A DNA stretch of 64,000 nt from Paenibacillus sp. JJ-223 (GTDB lineage Bacteria > Bacillota > Bacilli > Paenibacillales > Paenibacillaceae), in assembly GCF_927798175.1 (NCBI RefSeq), contig NZ_CAKMMP010000005.1, positions 248,001 to 312,000 of the forward strand. Direction: 5' to 3'. The notes beneath the pieces were generated by a model. It was not told where the DNA came from, made no database searches, and saw only the letters and a list, made by a program, of their open reading frames with translations. Below are positions 63,003 to 64,000 of the stretch, in pieces. Position 1 is the stretch's first letter; the number at the start of each line of letters is the position of its first letter. A program made the translations under genes and the position numbers.

Positions 63003-64000
63003 TCATTTGTAGTTGATGCGCGGATCGAAGACGGCGTACAGCAGATCCACGATCAGGTTGATGACGACAAAAAAGAACGCAATGATCAAGATGCCGCTCT
63101 GAATGACCGGATAATCCCTTGAACTGATTGCTTCATATATATAACGGCCGACGCCCGGCCAGGCAAAGATCGTTTCTGTCAGCACCGCGCCGCCCAGAAG
63201 CGAGCCCGTCTGAATGCCGATAACCGTCAGCACCGGAATGAACGCATTTTTGAGCGCATGCCCGTATACGACGAAAAAAGGACCGAGCCCTTTGGCTTTG
63301 GCCGTCCGGATATAATCCGAGCTCATCACCTCCAGCATGCTGGAGCGCGTCATACGCGCGATGACCGCCATCGGAATCGTACCCAGCGCGATGCTTGGCA
63401 GAATCAAATGTTTGGTGACCGTCCACAGCTGGTCCCAGCGCCCGGCGATCATCGTATCGAGCACGTACAGGCCTGTCACCGCATCCACCGGATCGCGCGG
63501 GTTCATACGGCCGATGGAAGGCAGCCATTGCAATTGGTTGGCGAACAGCCATTGTTCCATCAATCCCAGCCAAAAGATCGGCATCGAAACCCCGACCAAA
63601 GCAATGACCATGCAGCAGTAATCAAACCAGGAGTTGTGCTTCCATGCGCTGATAATCCCGGCGTTGACCCCAATGATAACTGCAAACAGCATGCTTGCCA
63701 TCGTCAGCTCCAGCGTGGCCGTCAGATATGGCATAATTTCCTGGGCAATGGGTACCTTGGTGCGGATGGATGTGCCGAGGTCGCCTTGTAACAGGTCGCC
63801 AAGATAGGCGAAATACTGTTGAAGCCAGGGCTTGTCCAGTCCGAGCTGCTCGCGGAGCGCCTGTTTGGACTGTTCGGTCGCTTTTTGCCCCAGGATGGTT
63901 TCAGCCGGATCGCCGGGGATCGCATGAATTATGGAAAACACGATAATGCTCATGCCGAGCAGCACGGGCAGCAGTACAAGTACGCGTTTGACGATGTAAC
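63003..64000 (-). CDS. Oligopeptide/dipeptide ABC transporter permease (DppB/OppB type), 5' end cut off
   Basis: Partial: the frame stays open to the window end, and the bases 63966-63998 encode YIVKRVLVLLP, the usual first helix of DppB. A GTG at 63965 is therefore not the real start. Visible motifs: GMSIIVFSIIHAIPGDPAE, the EAA loop TAKAKGLGPFFVVYGHALKNAFIPVLTVIGIQTG, and the end DPRINYK. Forms the pore with the DppC-type protein downstream. It carries an insert around residue 155-185 (SIGRMNPRDPVDAVTGLYVLD), common in this family. Confidence 0.94.
   Translation of the reverse strand, partial: YIVKRVLVLLPVLLGMSIIVFSIIHAIPGDPAETILGQKATEQSKQALREQLGLDKPWLQQYFAYLGDLLQGDLGTSIRTKVPIAQEIMPYLTATLELTMASMLFAVIIGVNAGIISAWKHNSWFDYCCMVIALVGVSMPIFWLGLMEQWLFANQLQWLPSIGRMNPRDPVDAVTGLYVLDTMIAGRWDQLWTVTKHLILPSIALGTIPMAVIARMTRSSMLEVMSSDYIRTAKAKGLGPFFVVYGHALKNAFIPVLTVIGIQTGSLLGGAVLTETIFAWPGVGRYIYEAISSRDYPVIQSGILIIAFFFVVINLIVDLLYAVFDPRINYK

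Overview
The window looks like a chromosomal segment of a spore-forming, low-to-mid GC Firmicute of the Paenibacillus type. The evidence is an H-type small acid-soluble spore protein, an orphan GerAB germination permease, SleB-type hydrolase, strong AGGAGG-like ribosome sites, many TTG/GTG starts, and a split Gram-positive tyrosine-kinase system in front of a polysaccharide cluster. No rRNA, tRNA, integrase, transposase or CRISPR array was found.

Region 1 (1-15 kb) is mixed housekeeping and stress. It has tsaE and an sspH spore operon, then a non-homologous end-joining set: ku, and a LigD split into separate ligase and polymerase genes, with catE and a lone gerAB-type gene between them. After these come yitT, cardiolipin synthase, a CorC/HlyC-type transporter, an AI-2E family exporter, and a small Cys-rich protein with an ABC-2 export system.

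Region 2 (14.6-35.2 kb, minus strand) is a Wzx/Wzy-dependent exopolysaccharide operon. It reads cpsB phosphatase, Wzz-like modulator, CpsD kinase, galU, initiating sugar transferase, UDP-xylose synthase-like epimerase, four GT4 and one GT2 transferases, Wzy, Wzx, pyruvyl transferase, manC, ugd, LCP ligase, VanZ and a membrane-anchored protein. Precursors predicted from gene content are UDP-Glc, UDP-GlcA, UDP-Xyl and GDP-Man, with pyruvyl decoration. At its head are a PilZ-like small protein and a divergent XRE regulator. The intergenic DNA there holds a TTGACA-N17-TAAATT promoter with two GATAC-N5-GTATC type operators. The same promoter and the same operator occur 20 kb away in front of the Cys-rich protein/ABC operon, which suggests a two-target regulon.

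Region 3 (35-52.7 kb) holds glutamate synthase large subunit (gltB, no gltD seen), a YhgE/Pip membrane protein with its TetR regulator, a UgtP-like glycolipid glycosyltransferase, a SleB-like hydrolase, RNA cyclic phosphodiesterase, a hydroxyacid dehydrogenase, a Trm11-like methyltransferase, a chemoreceptor and a luciferase-like monooxygenase. The monooxygenase is preceded by four 29-30 bp tandem repeats.

Region 4 (52.8-64 kb) holds dGTPase, then a sulfur-scavenging type operon (MarR, arylsulfotransferase-like protein, SsuA/B/C-like importer) with a likely attenuator or small RNA in its leader. Next is htpG under a perfect CIRCE element, then a ~190 bp imperfect palindrome, and the dppC/dppB-type permease genes, dppB being cut by the window end.

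Gene-free stretches over 300 bases: 2188-2511 (ku terminator, catE promoter); 7628-7969 (two minus-strand terminators and a 15-nt inverted repeat pair); 9410-9711 (promoter of the CorC-type gene); 34372-34760 (XRE-type operators and promoter); 40218-40921 (gltB leader, two promoters, a dyad, and the yhgE terminator); 43988-44340 (TetR-type dyads); 61426-62081 (CIRCE, htpG promoter, long palindrome). Start sites were chosen by ribosome-site spacing. Functions come from remembered families and motifs, not from database searches.
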